From Caenorhabditis remanei (lineage: Eukaryota > Nematoda > Chromadorea > Rhabditida > Rhabditidae), in contig NC_071328.1 in the NCBI RefSeq assembly GCF_010183535.1, forward strand, positions 3,596,001-3,660,000: 64,000 nucleotides of DNA. Direction: 5' to 3'. Position 1 is the first letter of the stretch. Each line of letters starts with the position of its first letter. Below are positions 9,216 to 20,132 of the stretch, one piece after another. The notes under the pieces were generated by a model. That model saw nothing but the letters and a program-made list of their open reading frames with translations, was not told where the DNA came from and ran no database searches. A program made the position numbers and the translations under genes.

Positions 9216-11956
9216 ATGACCAAAAAACTCTCCTATCCCGGTCTCAAATGCGTTCTCGAGTACTTGGAGGCAAATCGACGGTAAGCCATTTTACAATTTA
9301 TCATTTTATCTTATTGCTTCTCACTTTCAGTATCTACATCACCGCCCGTAGCCCCGCCCTCCAAAGAGTCGAAAAATCAATACCTCTCCATTTAGAATTT
9401 CTAAAGATTTGGAATAAAATTGATTTGAACTTTATGGAAATGGGAGTGTATTCTGATACTAATATAGATAATCAAATCAAGTTCACAATGAGAGGAAAAA
9501 AGTACCTTAGGCCATATCCAATGCACCTGACATACGAGGAGGCAGCCGAGGAGATGCATGAGTACTACTTCGGAGGAAGACTGAATATTTACACAGATTA
9601 TTTTTGGTTTTTCAAAAGAGAAGTGGAAAATTATCCAAAGTTCATAGTGAAAACTAATGAATTGACAGTTTATGATTTCCGACTTGACGATATAAGACAG
9701 GCTAAATTTCAAAATTTCAAAATTTGAAATAAAATTAACGCGTTTAATGGTGAAAACGTGATTCTCTCACAGAAAACTTCAAATCACGTGTTTTCTAAAT
9801 TATTATAAGATAATTCCCTTAATTTTTGAATTGCTGTTTCATTTATTAAAATAGTGAGAGAAATGGTTTTTTGCTCGATTAGATTAAATTCATTTCGTTT
9901 TAGTTTCGATTGAAATTATAATTACGTGACCTTCAACATTTCATTTATTCAAAAAACATCCACAGAATAGTCTCCAGAGGAGAAAATGTGAACAGAAATG
10001 AGAAAATAAACAAAATCACAGAAAAGACTCAAGAGTCGATTCTGTGAAAAACAACAAAAAAGAGAAGACGTTTTGAAAAACGTGAACCAGAAAGAAGTTT
10101 TCACAGATTTTCCTCATGAGGTAAATCTGTGAAATTACAAAATCTATTGAAAAGGAGAAATATAACGTGAACTTTAGTATCCGATATTGATAACATCCAC
10201 GTAGAGCTCATCGGAATTTTCGTATCGGAGTCAAAAATAGATAGGTCTGAATCCTTGATTAATCTCAGACAACTGCATTCGAGTTGAATAATCTGGAAAT
10301 TGATAATTGAGATCACCCCCTCTTCTGTCGATTTCTTAAATGACTCACCTCTCGGAAATTGGGATTTTCAGCTTTCTCCCAAATAAAAACATAAAGAATC
10401 CACTCTTAACTATAGTTCAAGATGAAGTGACTTCTAAAATCATCTGAAATTTATGCTCCTCACCTTCTTCTTATCATCTGTCAGACAGAACGATTAAAAA
10501 AACACACTCACACCACCAGAAAAAGTTGGAATGAATTCTTAACAACGGACAAAAAGTCACGTAAATTCGAAAAAGCCCAAAATAATATTTTTTCAATTCA
10601 TTTCAACGTTTTCTGGTAGTGTGAGTTTGTGTTTTTAATGTTTGTGTCTGACAGACAATAAGAAGAAGGCGAGGAGCATCAATTTCAGATGATTTCAGGA
10701 GTCACTTTATCTTGAACTATAGTTAAGAGTGGATTCTTTATGTTTTTATTTGGGAGAAAGCTGAAAATTCCAAGTTTCAAGAGGTGAGTCATTCAAGAAA
10801 TCGACAGAAGAGGGGGTGATCACAATTATCAATTTCCAGATTATTCAACTCGAATGCAGTTGTCTGAGATTAATCAAGGATTCAGACCTATCTATTTTTG
10901 ACTCCGATACGAAAATTCCGATGAGCTCTACGTGGATGTTATCAATATCGGATACTAAAGTTCACGCTATATTTCTCCTTTTCAATAGATTTTGTAATTT
11001 CACAGATTTACCTCATGAGGAAAATCTGTGAAAACTTCTTTCTGGTTCACGTTTTTCAAAACGTCTTCTCTTTTTTGTTGTTTTTCACAGAATCGACTCT
11101 TGAGTCTTTTCTGTGATTTTCTGTTTTTTCTTTTATCCTAATAAATAAGGTCACGTAAATATAACTTCAATTTGAAAACAAAACAAGACACAAATGGAAT
11201 AAATAACAATAAAAATAATTTGGATTTTTTCTGGGACTTCTCGGTTAATTTCACATTTAAAATTTCATGTTTTCTGACAGTAAAGAATCTGTGAAAGCTC
11301 ATTTCTCAAGCGAAAACCAACTTATCACGTTGAAAAAATATAATTTTCAAATTTGGCCTGTCTATACTCCATATTATCCTCCAACACATCAATCCTAATA
11401 GTTTCCCCCTAGAAGAGCTGACAGTCGATTGTATTGATGATTTCAACCATCCACATATTCGTTCTCCAAAGAAGCTTTGCGTTGAGATAAGCGACGAGCA
11501 CCACAAGAATGAATATTCAGATCAAATCAATGCAATTCAAAACAAAAATGTAGAATTAGAATATGATATTCTTGAATGGACGGATGTAATGGGCTTGATC
11601 AGGTATTGGATGGAAAATGAAAAGGAAACGGGCACCACTCTTGTATGCAAAGGCTATCCCGGTGATCCGAACGACGAGATTGTAACTAAACTGAGAAACG
11701 AGTTCAGGGAGATTTTGAGTGAATTAATTGGAGTTAATGATCAGTAAGTGATAAGAAACAATTATGTTATTCTGATAATAATCTATTTTCTAGATTTCCT
11801 AATGGAACACCTGGCTTCTCTATTCCACTTAACTCCTCATCAAAAATTCTTGTATATGGACGGAGATAATCAGAAAACATTTCATACGAGGAGATTGTCT
11901 TGAAAGTTGTGAGCAGTCAAACTGACGACAACATAATGGTTATGGAGAATCAGTAG
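9216..11956 (+). pseudogene. F-box C-like copy C, split by a palindromic element
   Basis: Exon 1 (9216-9280) and exon 2 from 9331 are normal (IYITARSPALQRVEKSIPLH, YYFGGRLNIYTDYFW) until about 9696, where a 1.7-kb inverted-repeat element interrupts. Coding sequence resumes near 11366 (HINPNSFPLEELTVDCIDD equivalent) to 11743 and exon 3 starts at 11794. Exon 3 also has a nonsense change: GGACGGAGATAATCAGAA reads GRR-stop where intact copies have GRRNSE. The original stop would be at 11954-11956. Two independent lesions make this a pseudogene. It is closest to copy D in the YTDYFWFFKREVEN block. Confidence 0.8.
9697..11365. mobile_element. Long palindromic (foldback) element
   Basis: The element begins AGACAGGCTAAATTT and ends AAATTTGGCCTGTCT, and almost its whole length is an inverted repeat around about 10565. 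The same 71-codon frame appears on the minus strand at 10101-10316 and on the plus strand at 10816-11031 with one or two differences. The arms also share ACGTGAACCAGAAAGAAGTT and the TGTCTGTCAGACA-type centre. It encodes no recognisable transposase. It sits inside exon 2 of an fbxc gene, so intact paralogs show the empty site (GACGATATTCTCCAATACAT); the target duplication is short and unclear. Confidence 0.8.
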
Positions 11957-12130
11957 AAAACTGTATGCATAATTTGCGTCTTGTTATCGATTTGTTATGT
12001 GTTCTCAATTTCCTACAACATTTTGGCTCGAAGTTACCAAATACTTTTTTAAGGTTTTTATGATCTCTAACTTCTAACCAAAAACAACATTTGATTTCTA
12101 TTCAATTATATTTTCCTATTAATTTGAATA

Positions 12131-12138
12131 CTTTTTTC
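12131..12138 (+). repeat. hAT left target-site duplication
   Basis: CTTTTTTC here and at 16103-16110 flank the hAT element. The paralogous spacers after copies A and B have the site once, as AATACTTTTTTCTTCTCTTT. Confidence 0.85.
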
Positions 12139-12307
12139 CAGACTTGCAACGGGCCGGGCCGGGCCGGAATAAAAATTTCTAGGGCCCGGCCCGGAACATA
12201 TATTTGAAAATAAAATAAAAAATTTTATTGATAGGAACAAATAAAGCGAATAAAAAACACAAAACAACTAACAAAAAACACAAAAGACACAAAAATCTAA
12301 AAACTAT

Positions 12308-14492
12308 TTATATCCACTCAGGAAATTTAGTAGCGATTTGCGATCCGAGAACTACAAGTTCTGCTTTCTTGCTGCCTAACCGAGATCGGCGCTTATCCAA
12401 GAGATAGGAAGCCGTGTTAAAAGCCGTTTCGCACACGGCTTCCGATGGTACGATTGAAAAGACTCGTGTTGCGACTTCAAATAGGAGTGGAAATTCGTTT
12501 CTTTTCTTACGCCAATACTCTTCGACGGTCTCCGTTGAGCCATAATTCACAAATTCTGATAGATATCTGTAATACGTAGTATCGGGACACTAGACACTTC
12601 ATCATACTCACTGAGTGAATTCATCGAATTCGGTTTGTTCCTCCGGCGAATCACTAACAAGCTTGTAGAGTGAATCAATACCATCCCGTTTTGCAGTCGG
12701 CTCCAAGACACGAACAGGAGTTGCTTCTTTTGGTATCATGTTGACGATCGCTCTTTTCGCCTGAAACGTGAATTATGTTCACAATTTTTGGCGAAAAAAC
12801 TTACTCTTCTGACTTCTGAATCCAAAAAAGCATTCATTTTTTTGGTTTTCGGAGAAAGCATCACTGATGCAAAGTGTAGGTCGTCAAATTCTGCATAGTA
12901 GTGGTCAAGTGCAGCGCGGAAGAGGATAAAGTGACAATTACATTATTGTCAATATCACTATCTTTCAAATCGTTGAAATCGAAATTTCGAAATTTTTCCC
13001 ATCGAGCACGTAGCCTTTTATAAGTCGGAAGAACAAGATGCATTGTGACTGATTTTTGACTCTGTAAAACCAAACATATATGAACATAAAACTAAAAACC
13101 TTACTTGAAAAACGTTAGTATACAACTCGATTTCTTCAAAAAATTTCACGACAGTTTTAGCAAATTTGAAATTATCCAAATTCAGAGCAGAGAACGCTTG
13201 TTTGCCAATAGACGATAGGGCAGAAAAGTTCGCCTGAATCTCCTCCGACAGTTCAACGACGTCAGTTAAACATTTAATTCCGATGATCCAACGGGTCTCA
13301 ACGCATAACACTGGCAGTATTGATAGTCTACTACATAAATTCACATTCGTACGGATAGCGTTTGAGACTTTTTGAGCGTTTTTCATGAGATCTGAAACTG
13401 CGGCAAGTGTGGATAATTCTTCTGTGGTCATTCGATTCTTGTGAATATCCAATGGCACAACTGCTCGATGAGCCACAAGATTCAAAGAGTGTGAAACACA
13501 TCGAATATCTGAAAAAAGAAACAAATTTCTGAAACTTTCTTCGAATTCTTGACTTACATCCTTTGAAATAATTCGATAAACCAGAAAGGGCACCGTCTGC
13601 AGTCACAGAAGATGATAATACAAGTTCTTCAGGAATATCAAACTCTTCGAATCTTTTCACGATGAGATTTTTTGTCTAAAACCTCTTTATTACAATTTAT
13701 TTGTACAAATGTTCTCACCTCTAAAGTGCTCTTCCCGTCAAGTGCTGGAGTGAATCCAAGTGGGACAACCATGAGCTTAAATTCTTCATCAGTATACGAT
13801 CCCATTACACTCAGGTAATTATTGATTAACTTTCCATGGTCCAGAATAAGATTCAACCGATTTCCAGCAAACGGTCTGACGGTATTGAATGCTTTCAACA
13901 CTAAATCTTTTGCTAATTCTTCAGTATATTTTTGAATTGTAGTTCGGGTAGGTAGTTGCTTGAGACAATCGAGCCCATATCCAGAACTACTGAAATTTAT
14001 TTTTTTAAAGAAGAAGATAGTTCGATCTTCCTTACACTGCATTTAGCACGTCTAACGTGTAGTTGTTCACAGATTGAGATGTGCAAAAGTTGAATGCCTT
14101 TCCACTTCTCAGACAAAACTTTGCACTGGCATCAGTCAGTTTAGAAATCAGAGCGGCTGACAACTTTTTTTCGTTGTATTCTGAAAACAATTTCAGTGAA
14201 AAATATAAGAGCTCTTCTTTGAAACACACCAGTCATTTTTTTTCTGCCTCTTCTCTTCCATAATTTCACCATCTTCTCCGGTCGTTGCCACTAGTTTTCT
14301 CTTTTTGCATCTTTCTTTGACGTGTCTGTTTACGTGGCTCCCATCTTGAACAGTTAAGAGTTGCATGCATTCGACGCATACAGCTTTCCCCGTTTGCCTG
14401 TATTCTTCTGATTCGTCTTTTCTGTACATGACGATCTTCAAAGAATCATGCTTATATGATTCACCCTGAAAACTTACAAATACAGATTTCAA
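12308..14492 (-). CDS. hAT transposase (BED zinc finger to hATC), multi-exon
   Basis: Exons that I can place include 14036-14180, 13719-13989, 13558-13675, 13105-13508 and a last exon ending at 12308. The first coding exon holds a BED-type finger (VCVECMQLL, then HVNRHVKERC). The middle has FAGNRLNLILDHGKLINNYL, SVTADGALSGL, RCVSHSLNLVAH and ETRW, typical of the hAT RNase-H core. The end has the hATC dimerisation block EEYWRKKRNEFPLLFEVATR, then SEAVCETAFNTASYLLDKRR. YYAEFDDLHFASVMLSP near 12890 is also hAT-like, but I cannot join it in frame to the exon ending about 12943, so there may be a frameshift or a splice I mis-see. The 5' start (ATG 14492) is provisional. Confidence 0.82.
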
Positions 14493-14705
14493 ACACAGGG
14501 TTTCAAACTTACTATGAAAATTCTTTTATCCCATTTTTCACCAGATTCTGAAGATTACGAGGGCAATGCGGTGAATTTTCGTCACCCATGTTTTCGTTTC
14601 AGTCTGAAAAAACTTGTTTCTGTTTTAAATCGTAGATTTTGCAAGAAAAGTTTGTAAAAAACGGGCAAAAAGTTCCAAAAAAAATTATTTTTTTCACAAC
14701 GACTA

Positions 14706-15853
14706 CTCAGCAAATTGGGCGGAGGTAACGGCGTAGGAAGAGGGGTTTTGGGGTTACGAGGGAGGAACGCCGTAACTCCAAAATGAAAAACGTGGCGAGA
14801 CCACTGAGAGGAGTGTTTGGGAATAACAGCGGAGGAAAGAGAAACGGCAAGCGTAATTCCGGAGTGTTGTTGCTACTTTTGCGAAAAAGAACGCTTTCTT
14901 TCGAAAGTCCTAAAAATTAAATTTTATTAAAATATTGTAAGAATAAATTATATTTTATTTGTATTAATAAATTTTTTAATTATTATTTATCTCGTGTCAT
15001 GGATTGCACAGCTCCGACTAACTATCTTGTTTCTTTCTGGCTGAAATCGTTAACAGGTGTTCAGATATGGAGAAATTTGAGCAGAGTGATGCAACTGATG
15101 TCTTCTTCTATGCACACAATTTTCGTAAAGCGCTTCGAGCTCGTCTTTTTCAGGTTTTAATAGTTTTTGAGCTTTGCATAATCTAAGTATTTTCAGATCC
15201 CGTCCAGGACACACTCTTCAAAACTCGGCTAAAATTATCAGTGATAAACTGCATAGATTAGTGTAAGCTATCAGAAATAGAATGAAATAATCAACAATTA
15301 TTAATATTTTCAGCTATGATTTGAGATCCGCCACACTCCGTGTCCCCCAGCGCACAGTTAACAGCCGAATCAACACTTTTTTACGTTTAAAACCACCAAC
15401 TCGACAAAGGTACTATTTCCTTATTTGCAATATTCAAAACAATCCCACTAATGTTGATAATTTTAGGAAAATTATTCAAACTGAAGAGCAAATAGGATAT
15501 CAAAGGAATTCGGAATCCCCCGAAGCACAAATCTACGACAACGAAAACTATAGTGTGAGCGATGGCTGTCCAGAGTAATGTTTCTTCACTTGTGACTATT
15601 TGTTATCCGTTTGTTGTTATTTTTTCATGTTTCTTATATTAATTACATTCAATAAATCTATTTTAACACTAAATCAATGAGCGTTTTTATAAAAACGAGA
15701 AGAACGACATGCGGTATGCAAGCGCGCCCCACCGGCAATCCGAGATTACGCCGTAGGAGTTCTGCGCTTACGCCGCTGCATGTGTGAGATCGCGCTTCAC
15801 CACCGCCGATATCTCACCCTTCCTACGCCGTTACCTCAAAAGAATTTGCTGAG
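14706..15853. mobile_element. TA-flanked element nested in the hAT element
   Basis: The left end CTCAGCAAATT, then GAGGTAACGGCGTAGGAAG, is matched in inverse by CTTCCTACGCCGTTACCTC, then AATTTGCTGAG at the right end, each flanked by TA (14704-14705, 15854-15855). It is 1148 nt long. A TA duplication suggests a Tc1/mariner-type superfamily, but the only gene inside (14999-15578) does not resemble a DDE transposase. Confidence 0.8.
14999..15578 (+). CDS. Four-exon gene carried by the nested element
   Basis: Exons 14999-15153, 15197-15262, 15314-15409 and 15467-15578 join with consistent phase (every intron at phase 2) to 142 residues and a stop. All donors and acceptors are canonical, with introns of 43-57 nt. 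The protein starts MDCTAPTNYLVSFWLKSLTG, has a basic middle (SRPGHTLQNSAKIISDKLHR, RVPQRTVNSRINTFLRLKPP) and an acidic end. I recognise no domain. The basic middle could bind nucleic acid (inference). It may be the element's own accessory or a captured host gene. Confidence 0.6.
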
Positions 15854-16102
15854 TAAACAAGGCGCGCGTGTAATAACGGAGTATCGTAGTTTCGGTTTTC
15901 CGCGCCAAATTCAAATAACGTAACCGTGAAAATAATTTTTTTGCATGTTTCGAATGTTTTTGAGGAATATACTTGAGGAAAAATATGGAAAATGTTCAAA
16001 AAATAAATTTTTGGACAAAAAATTGTAGTAAAAAAGGTCAAAAATTCAAATCCGGTCCGATCGGGCCGGGCCGGCGGGCCGGCCCGGAATGTTGCAAGTC
16101 TG

Positions 16103-16110
16103 CTTTTTTC
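16103..16110 (+). repeat. hAT right target-site duplication
   Basis: CTTTTTTC is identical to 12131-12138. After it the interrupted spacer continues as TTCTCTTTCCATAATAACAA, as in the uninterrupted copies at 5694 and 7654. Confidence 0.85.
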
Positions 16111-16481
16111 TTCTCTTTCCATAATAACAAACATTTTCCCCAGTATCACACATACTTGCAAAATGACGGTCCATATAATATAAAACACCTTAACCATCAT
16201 TGTCTTCAACACATTGCCATACGCAGTGTCTTATTTCAGTCGAAAGTTGAGATATCAAAAAACGTTTCATGATCTTTCAATTATCAGAATACCGTTGAAT
16301 ATCCAACATCTTTATTTTACACAAACAAGAAAAACACAACTTTTTTAGCTGCCTGCCCTATTTTTTTGGTTTCCTAGGTCACTAGCGCCACTGTTGTCAA
16401 TTGTCTCGGTTTGGAAACTTCCCGGAGCCCTTGTTGCAAATGCGTTGCAAACAACCTATATTGGAATGTGCGCACGATCGA

Positions 16482-16489
16482 TGACGTGG
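16482..16489 (+). promoter_or_regulatory. TGACGTGG motif of fbxc D
   Basis: The octamer sits 85 nt upstream of the copy D ATG. Confidence 0.4.
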
Positions 16490-16566
16490 CAGACGACGTC
16501 CTCCTCTCTTTGTTCTCCTCCATTCACTGTCTACCCGCCCAGTCGTCTCTCTTCATCTTCTTCAAG

Positions 16567-17617
16567 ATGACCAAAAAACTCTCCTATCCCGGTCTCAAAT
16601 GCGTTCTCGAGTACTTGGAGGCAAATCGACGGTAAGCCATTTTACAATTTATCATTTTATCTTATCATCATTCCCTTTCAGTATCTACATCACCGCCCGT
16701 AGCCCCGCCCTCCAAAGAGTCGAAAAATCAATACCTATTCATCTAAAATACCTAATGATTAGTAATAATATTGATTTGAACTATATCGAAATGGGAGTGT
16801 ATTCTGATACTGCATTATATAAAATCGAGTTCAAAGTGAGAGAAAAATCTTTCCTTAGGCCATATCCAATGCACCTGACATGCGAGGAGGCAGCGGAGGA
16901 GATGCATGAGTACTACTTCGGAGGAAGACTGAATATTTACACAGATTATTTTTGGTTTTTCAAAAGAGAAGTGGAAAATTTTCCAAAGTTTAACGTGACA
17001 ACTAATGAAATGACAGTTTATAATTTTCTACTTAACGATATTCTCCAATACATCAATCCTAATAGTTTCCCCCTAAAAGAGCTGACAATCGATTGTATTG
17101 ATGATTTCAACCATCCACATATTCGTTCTGCAAAGAAGCTTTGCGTTGAGATAAGTGACGACCAAAGAAATGAATCATCAACTAGAATCCATGCAATTCA
17201 AAACAAAAATGTAGAATTAGAATATGAAGTTCTTGAATGGACGGATGTAATGGGCATCATCAGGTATTGGATGGAAAATGGAAAGGAAACGGGCACCACT
17301 ATTGTACGCAAAGACTATCGCGGTGATTCGAACGACAGGATTGTGGCTAAACTGAGAAACGAGTTCAGGGAGATTTTGAGTGAATTAACCGGAGTTAATG
17401 ATCAGTAAGTGATAAGAAACAATTATGTTATTCTGATAATATTTTATTTTCTAGATTCCCTAATGGAACACCAGGTTTTTCCATTCCACTAACAACATCA
17501 TCGAAAATTCTTGTATATGGACGGAGAAATCCAGAAAGAAATAATATCGAAGAGATTGTCTTGAAAGTTGTGAGCAGTCAAGCGGACGGCAACACTATGG
17601 AGATAAAGAACCAATAA
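16567..17617 (+). CDS. F-box C-like (DUF3557) protein, array copy D
   Basis: Exons 16567-16631, 16682-17404 and 17455-17617 give 316 residues. It carries IYITARSPALQRVEK and YYFGGRLNIYTDYFW (F for L in the usual YLGGR) and ends GFSIPLTTSSKILVYGRR then a NNIEEIVLKVVSSQ segment. It shares the YFGGR/YTDYFWFFKREVEN variant with broken copy C, so C and D are sister copies. A second frame is open from the leader through retained intron 1, as in copy B. It is the last plus-strand member of the array. Confidence 0.8.
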
Positions 17618-17758
17618 AGAACTGTTTGAATAATTCGTGTCTTTTTCTGAATTCGTCTTGTTTTTTCAATATCACGTGTATCAAAGTTACCAATAAAGTA
17701 CTCGCACAAGGAGTTCTGCATCTTCGTCATCCTGGGTTCTCCTACAGTAACTTTAACA

Positions 17759-17789
17759 ATATATATATATACATATATATATATATATC
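17759..17789. repeat. AT microsatellite
   Basis: About 31 nt of alternating TA with one C interruption (TATATACATATATA), between copy D and the minus-strand half of the array. Confidence 0.8.
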
Positions 17790-17906
17790 ATTCGAAAGGT
17801 GATATCATTCTTCCACTGGTATTTTATCAGTTACAACTTGTATTAGTTACATCTCGTAATAAGAAAAAAGACTTTATAATTCAACGATAAAGAAGATGTT
17901 TATGTT

Positions 17907-18271
17907 TCACTTGAATCTACAGTACTCTTTCTCGTAACGTTTACAATAAAATGTTTTCAAGTTAACCAAATAGGGATGCACTTCAATATAAGAGGAGTTC
18001 ATACCAGCTGCATTTATAATTCCTGCACATTCAAATGAAGCATTTGGAGTGGTCAACCAACTACAAACACCTCTGAGCAGGTCTTGAAGCTCATTCCATT
18101 CGGATGGAATTTCCAACTCATCAGAGCAAAACTTGCAGATTTGTTGGTATTGGGAGAGCGTCTGGAAAAGGAAATATGTGGTTTTCAATTGGGCTCTAAC
18201 GGACTTGATGATGCACTTACTGGATAAAAAGTAATTGAAAATAACAGAAAGGTAAAGAGAAAATGATTCAT
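17907..18271 (-). CDS. Small secreted six-cysteine protein
   Basis: Exon 1 (18221-18271) codes the signal peptide MNHFLFTFLLFSITFYP. A 59-nt phase-0 intron follows, then exon 2 (17907-18161), for 101 residues in all. Cysteines are at 26, 29, 50, 62, 90 and 98 (spacing 2-20-11-27-7). The Trp ten residues after Cys2, LQDLL, and an SY pair after Cys4 match the other family members. It lies downstream of fbxc E on the same strand. Its exon 1 survives as relics after fbxc A and B, so the fbxc plus six-cysteine pair looks like the ancestral duplication unit. Function unknown; likely secreted. Confidence 0.75.
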
Positions 18272-18691
18272 TTTCGTCAGAATCGGTTAAGGGTAACAAT
18301 AACATGTATAAAACGAAGACTGCGAAAAATGTTTGTTATTAACTAACTGATCCCACTACGATAGCTCTTTTTTTGTCTTTTTCTTGGCATTTAACATCCC
18401 GTTTAACTCCTCCCCTGATGCTCATATTTTCTGTATATTCTTCTCTTTTCTTACTTTCACGATACTCGAGATCGTATTCAATAAATAAATAAATAAATTA
18501 ATTAAAGAAAGAGAAGAAAAGAAGTATTTGAATGAACAGAAAAATGTGATTGAATGGAAACCAAATGTTGTTTGCGGTCGGAAGTTAGATGTCACGAATA
18601 TTGTAATTTAAAAAAACATTGAGTCAAAATTAGTCGTGAAATTGAAAACACAAGATGAATTAAGAAAAAACGATGATTCTGAGTACAGTTT

Positions 18692-19743
18692 TTATTGGTG
18701 CTCCATCTCCATCGTGCTGTCTTCAGCTTGACTGCTCACAACTTTCAAGACAATCTCCTCATAAAATATTTCTGAATATTTCCGTCCATATACAAGAATC
18801 TTCGATGTGGATGTTAGTGGAATGGAGAAACCTGGTGTTCCATTAGGGTATCTAGGAAAAAATATTATTTTCACAATTAAATAGGTAATTGTTTCTTATC
18901 ACTTACTGATCATTAACTCCGGTTAATTCACTCAAAATTTCGCTGAACTCGTTTCTAAGTTTAGTCGCAATCCAGTCGTTTGAATTACCGTGATGATATC
19001 CTTTGCATACAATAGTGGTGCCCGTTTCCTTTTCATTTTCCATCCAATACCTGATCAAGCCCATTACATCCGTCCATTCAAGAGTATCATATTCTAATTC
19101 TGCATTTTTGTTTTGAATTGCATTGATTCTAGTTGAATATTCATTCCTTTGCTCGTCACTTAATTCAATGCAAAGCTTTTTTGCAGAACAAACATGTGGA
19201 TGGTTCAATTCATCATAACATTCGACTGTCAGCTCTTCTAGGGGGAAACTATTTGGATTGATGTATTGGACGATATCGTCCAATAGACAATCATAAACTG
19301 TCATTTCATTAGTTGTCACATTAAACTTTGGAAAACTTTCTACTTCTCTGTTGGAAACCCCAAAATGATTTGCATAAATATTCATTCTTCCTCCCAAGTA
19401 GTACTCTCGCACTTTCTCCTTTGCCTTTTCGAATTCCAGGTTCATTGGATAACACCATTTGTAGCATTTTATTCCTCTTTTGAACTCTATTTCATTACAG
19501 TGAGACGGGCTCATCTGGATATAGTTCAACCAAATGTTACCTTCTTCAATCTCCACAATTTTTAAATGGATAGGTATCGATTTTTCAATTCTTCGGAGGT
19601 CGGGGCTACGGGCGGTGATGTGGATACTGAAAGGGAGAAACAATAAGAAAATAAATGATAAAATAAAAAATGGCTTACCGTCGATTTGCCTCCAAGTACT
19701 CGAGAACGCATTTGAGACCGGGATAGGAGAGTTTGTTGGTCAT
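18692..19743 (-). CDS. F-box C-like (DUF3557) protein, array copy E
   Basis: Exons 19679-19743, 18907-19626 and 18692-18851 give 314 residues. It has IHITARSPDLRRIEK, YIQMSPSHCNEIEFKRG, YYLGGRMNIYANHFG, NSFPLEELTVECYDE and RYWMENEKETGT. Though on the minus strand, it has a short plain intron 2 (55 nt) and an exon 3 like the plus-strand copies, so it groups with copies A-D rather than with F-L. Its 5' part of exon 2 is close to that of copy J. Intact. Confidence 0.8.
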
Positions 19744-19819
19744 CTTGAAGACGACAAAGAAGTAGACTGAACGGGTAGACTGTGAATGGAGGAGAACAAA
19801 GAGAGGAGGACGTCGTCTG

Positions 19820-19827
19820 CCACGTCA
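19820..19827 (-). promoter_or_regulatory. TGACGTGG motif of fbxc E
   Basis: CCACGTCA on the plus strand, 77 nt upstream of the ATG; a second ACGTC lies about 9 nt nearer the gene (GACGTCGTCTGCCACGTCAT). Confidence 0.4.
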
Positions 19828-20132
19828 TCGTGCGCACATTCAAATATTGGTTGTTTGGAGCGCATTTGCAACAAGGGCTCCGGGACGTTTCGAAACCGAG
19901 TCATTTGGCAACAGTGACGCAAGGAAACCAAAAAATGGCGGACAGCTGAACCAGTTCTCTCGCAGCATCTTTCATTATTTCCCGTATTAAACAAGCGAGT
20001 TATGTTTCGCAATTCCTTATACGAAAACAATGTACCGTGAAATATTTATTGCAAAGTTCAAGACAAAATTAGCTTTGAGATTGAAAAAATAAGACGAATT
20101 TGGAAAAAGACACGGATTATTCAAACAGTTCT

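Larger units (their letters stand above)
12139..16102. mobile_element. hAT family DNA transposon with nested element
   Basis: The ends are CAGACTTGCAAC (12139-12150) and GTTGCAAGTCTG (16091-16102), 12-bp perfect inverted repeats followed inwards by GGGCCGGGCCGG-type GC-rich blocks on both sides. An exact 8-bp duplication CTTTTTTC flanks it. Both features are textbook hAT. Inside are a multi-exon hAT transposase on the minus strand (12308-14492) and a second TA-flanked element (14706-15853). The element is 3964 nt including the nested one. The perfect duplication suggests a recent insertion. Confidence 0.92.

Noticed and set aside
10101..11031. Mirror 71-codon frames in the palindrome as a real gene
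   Set aside because: Both are the same DNA read on opposite arms; no start context, domain or splice partner is visible.
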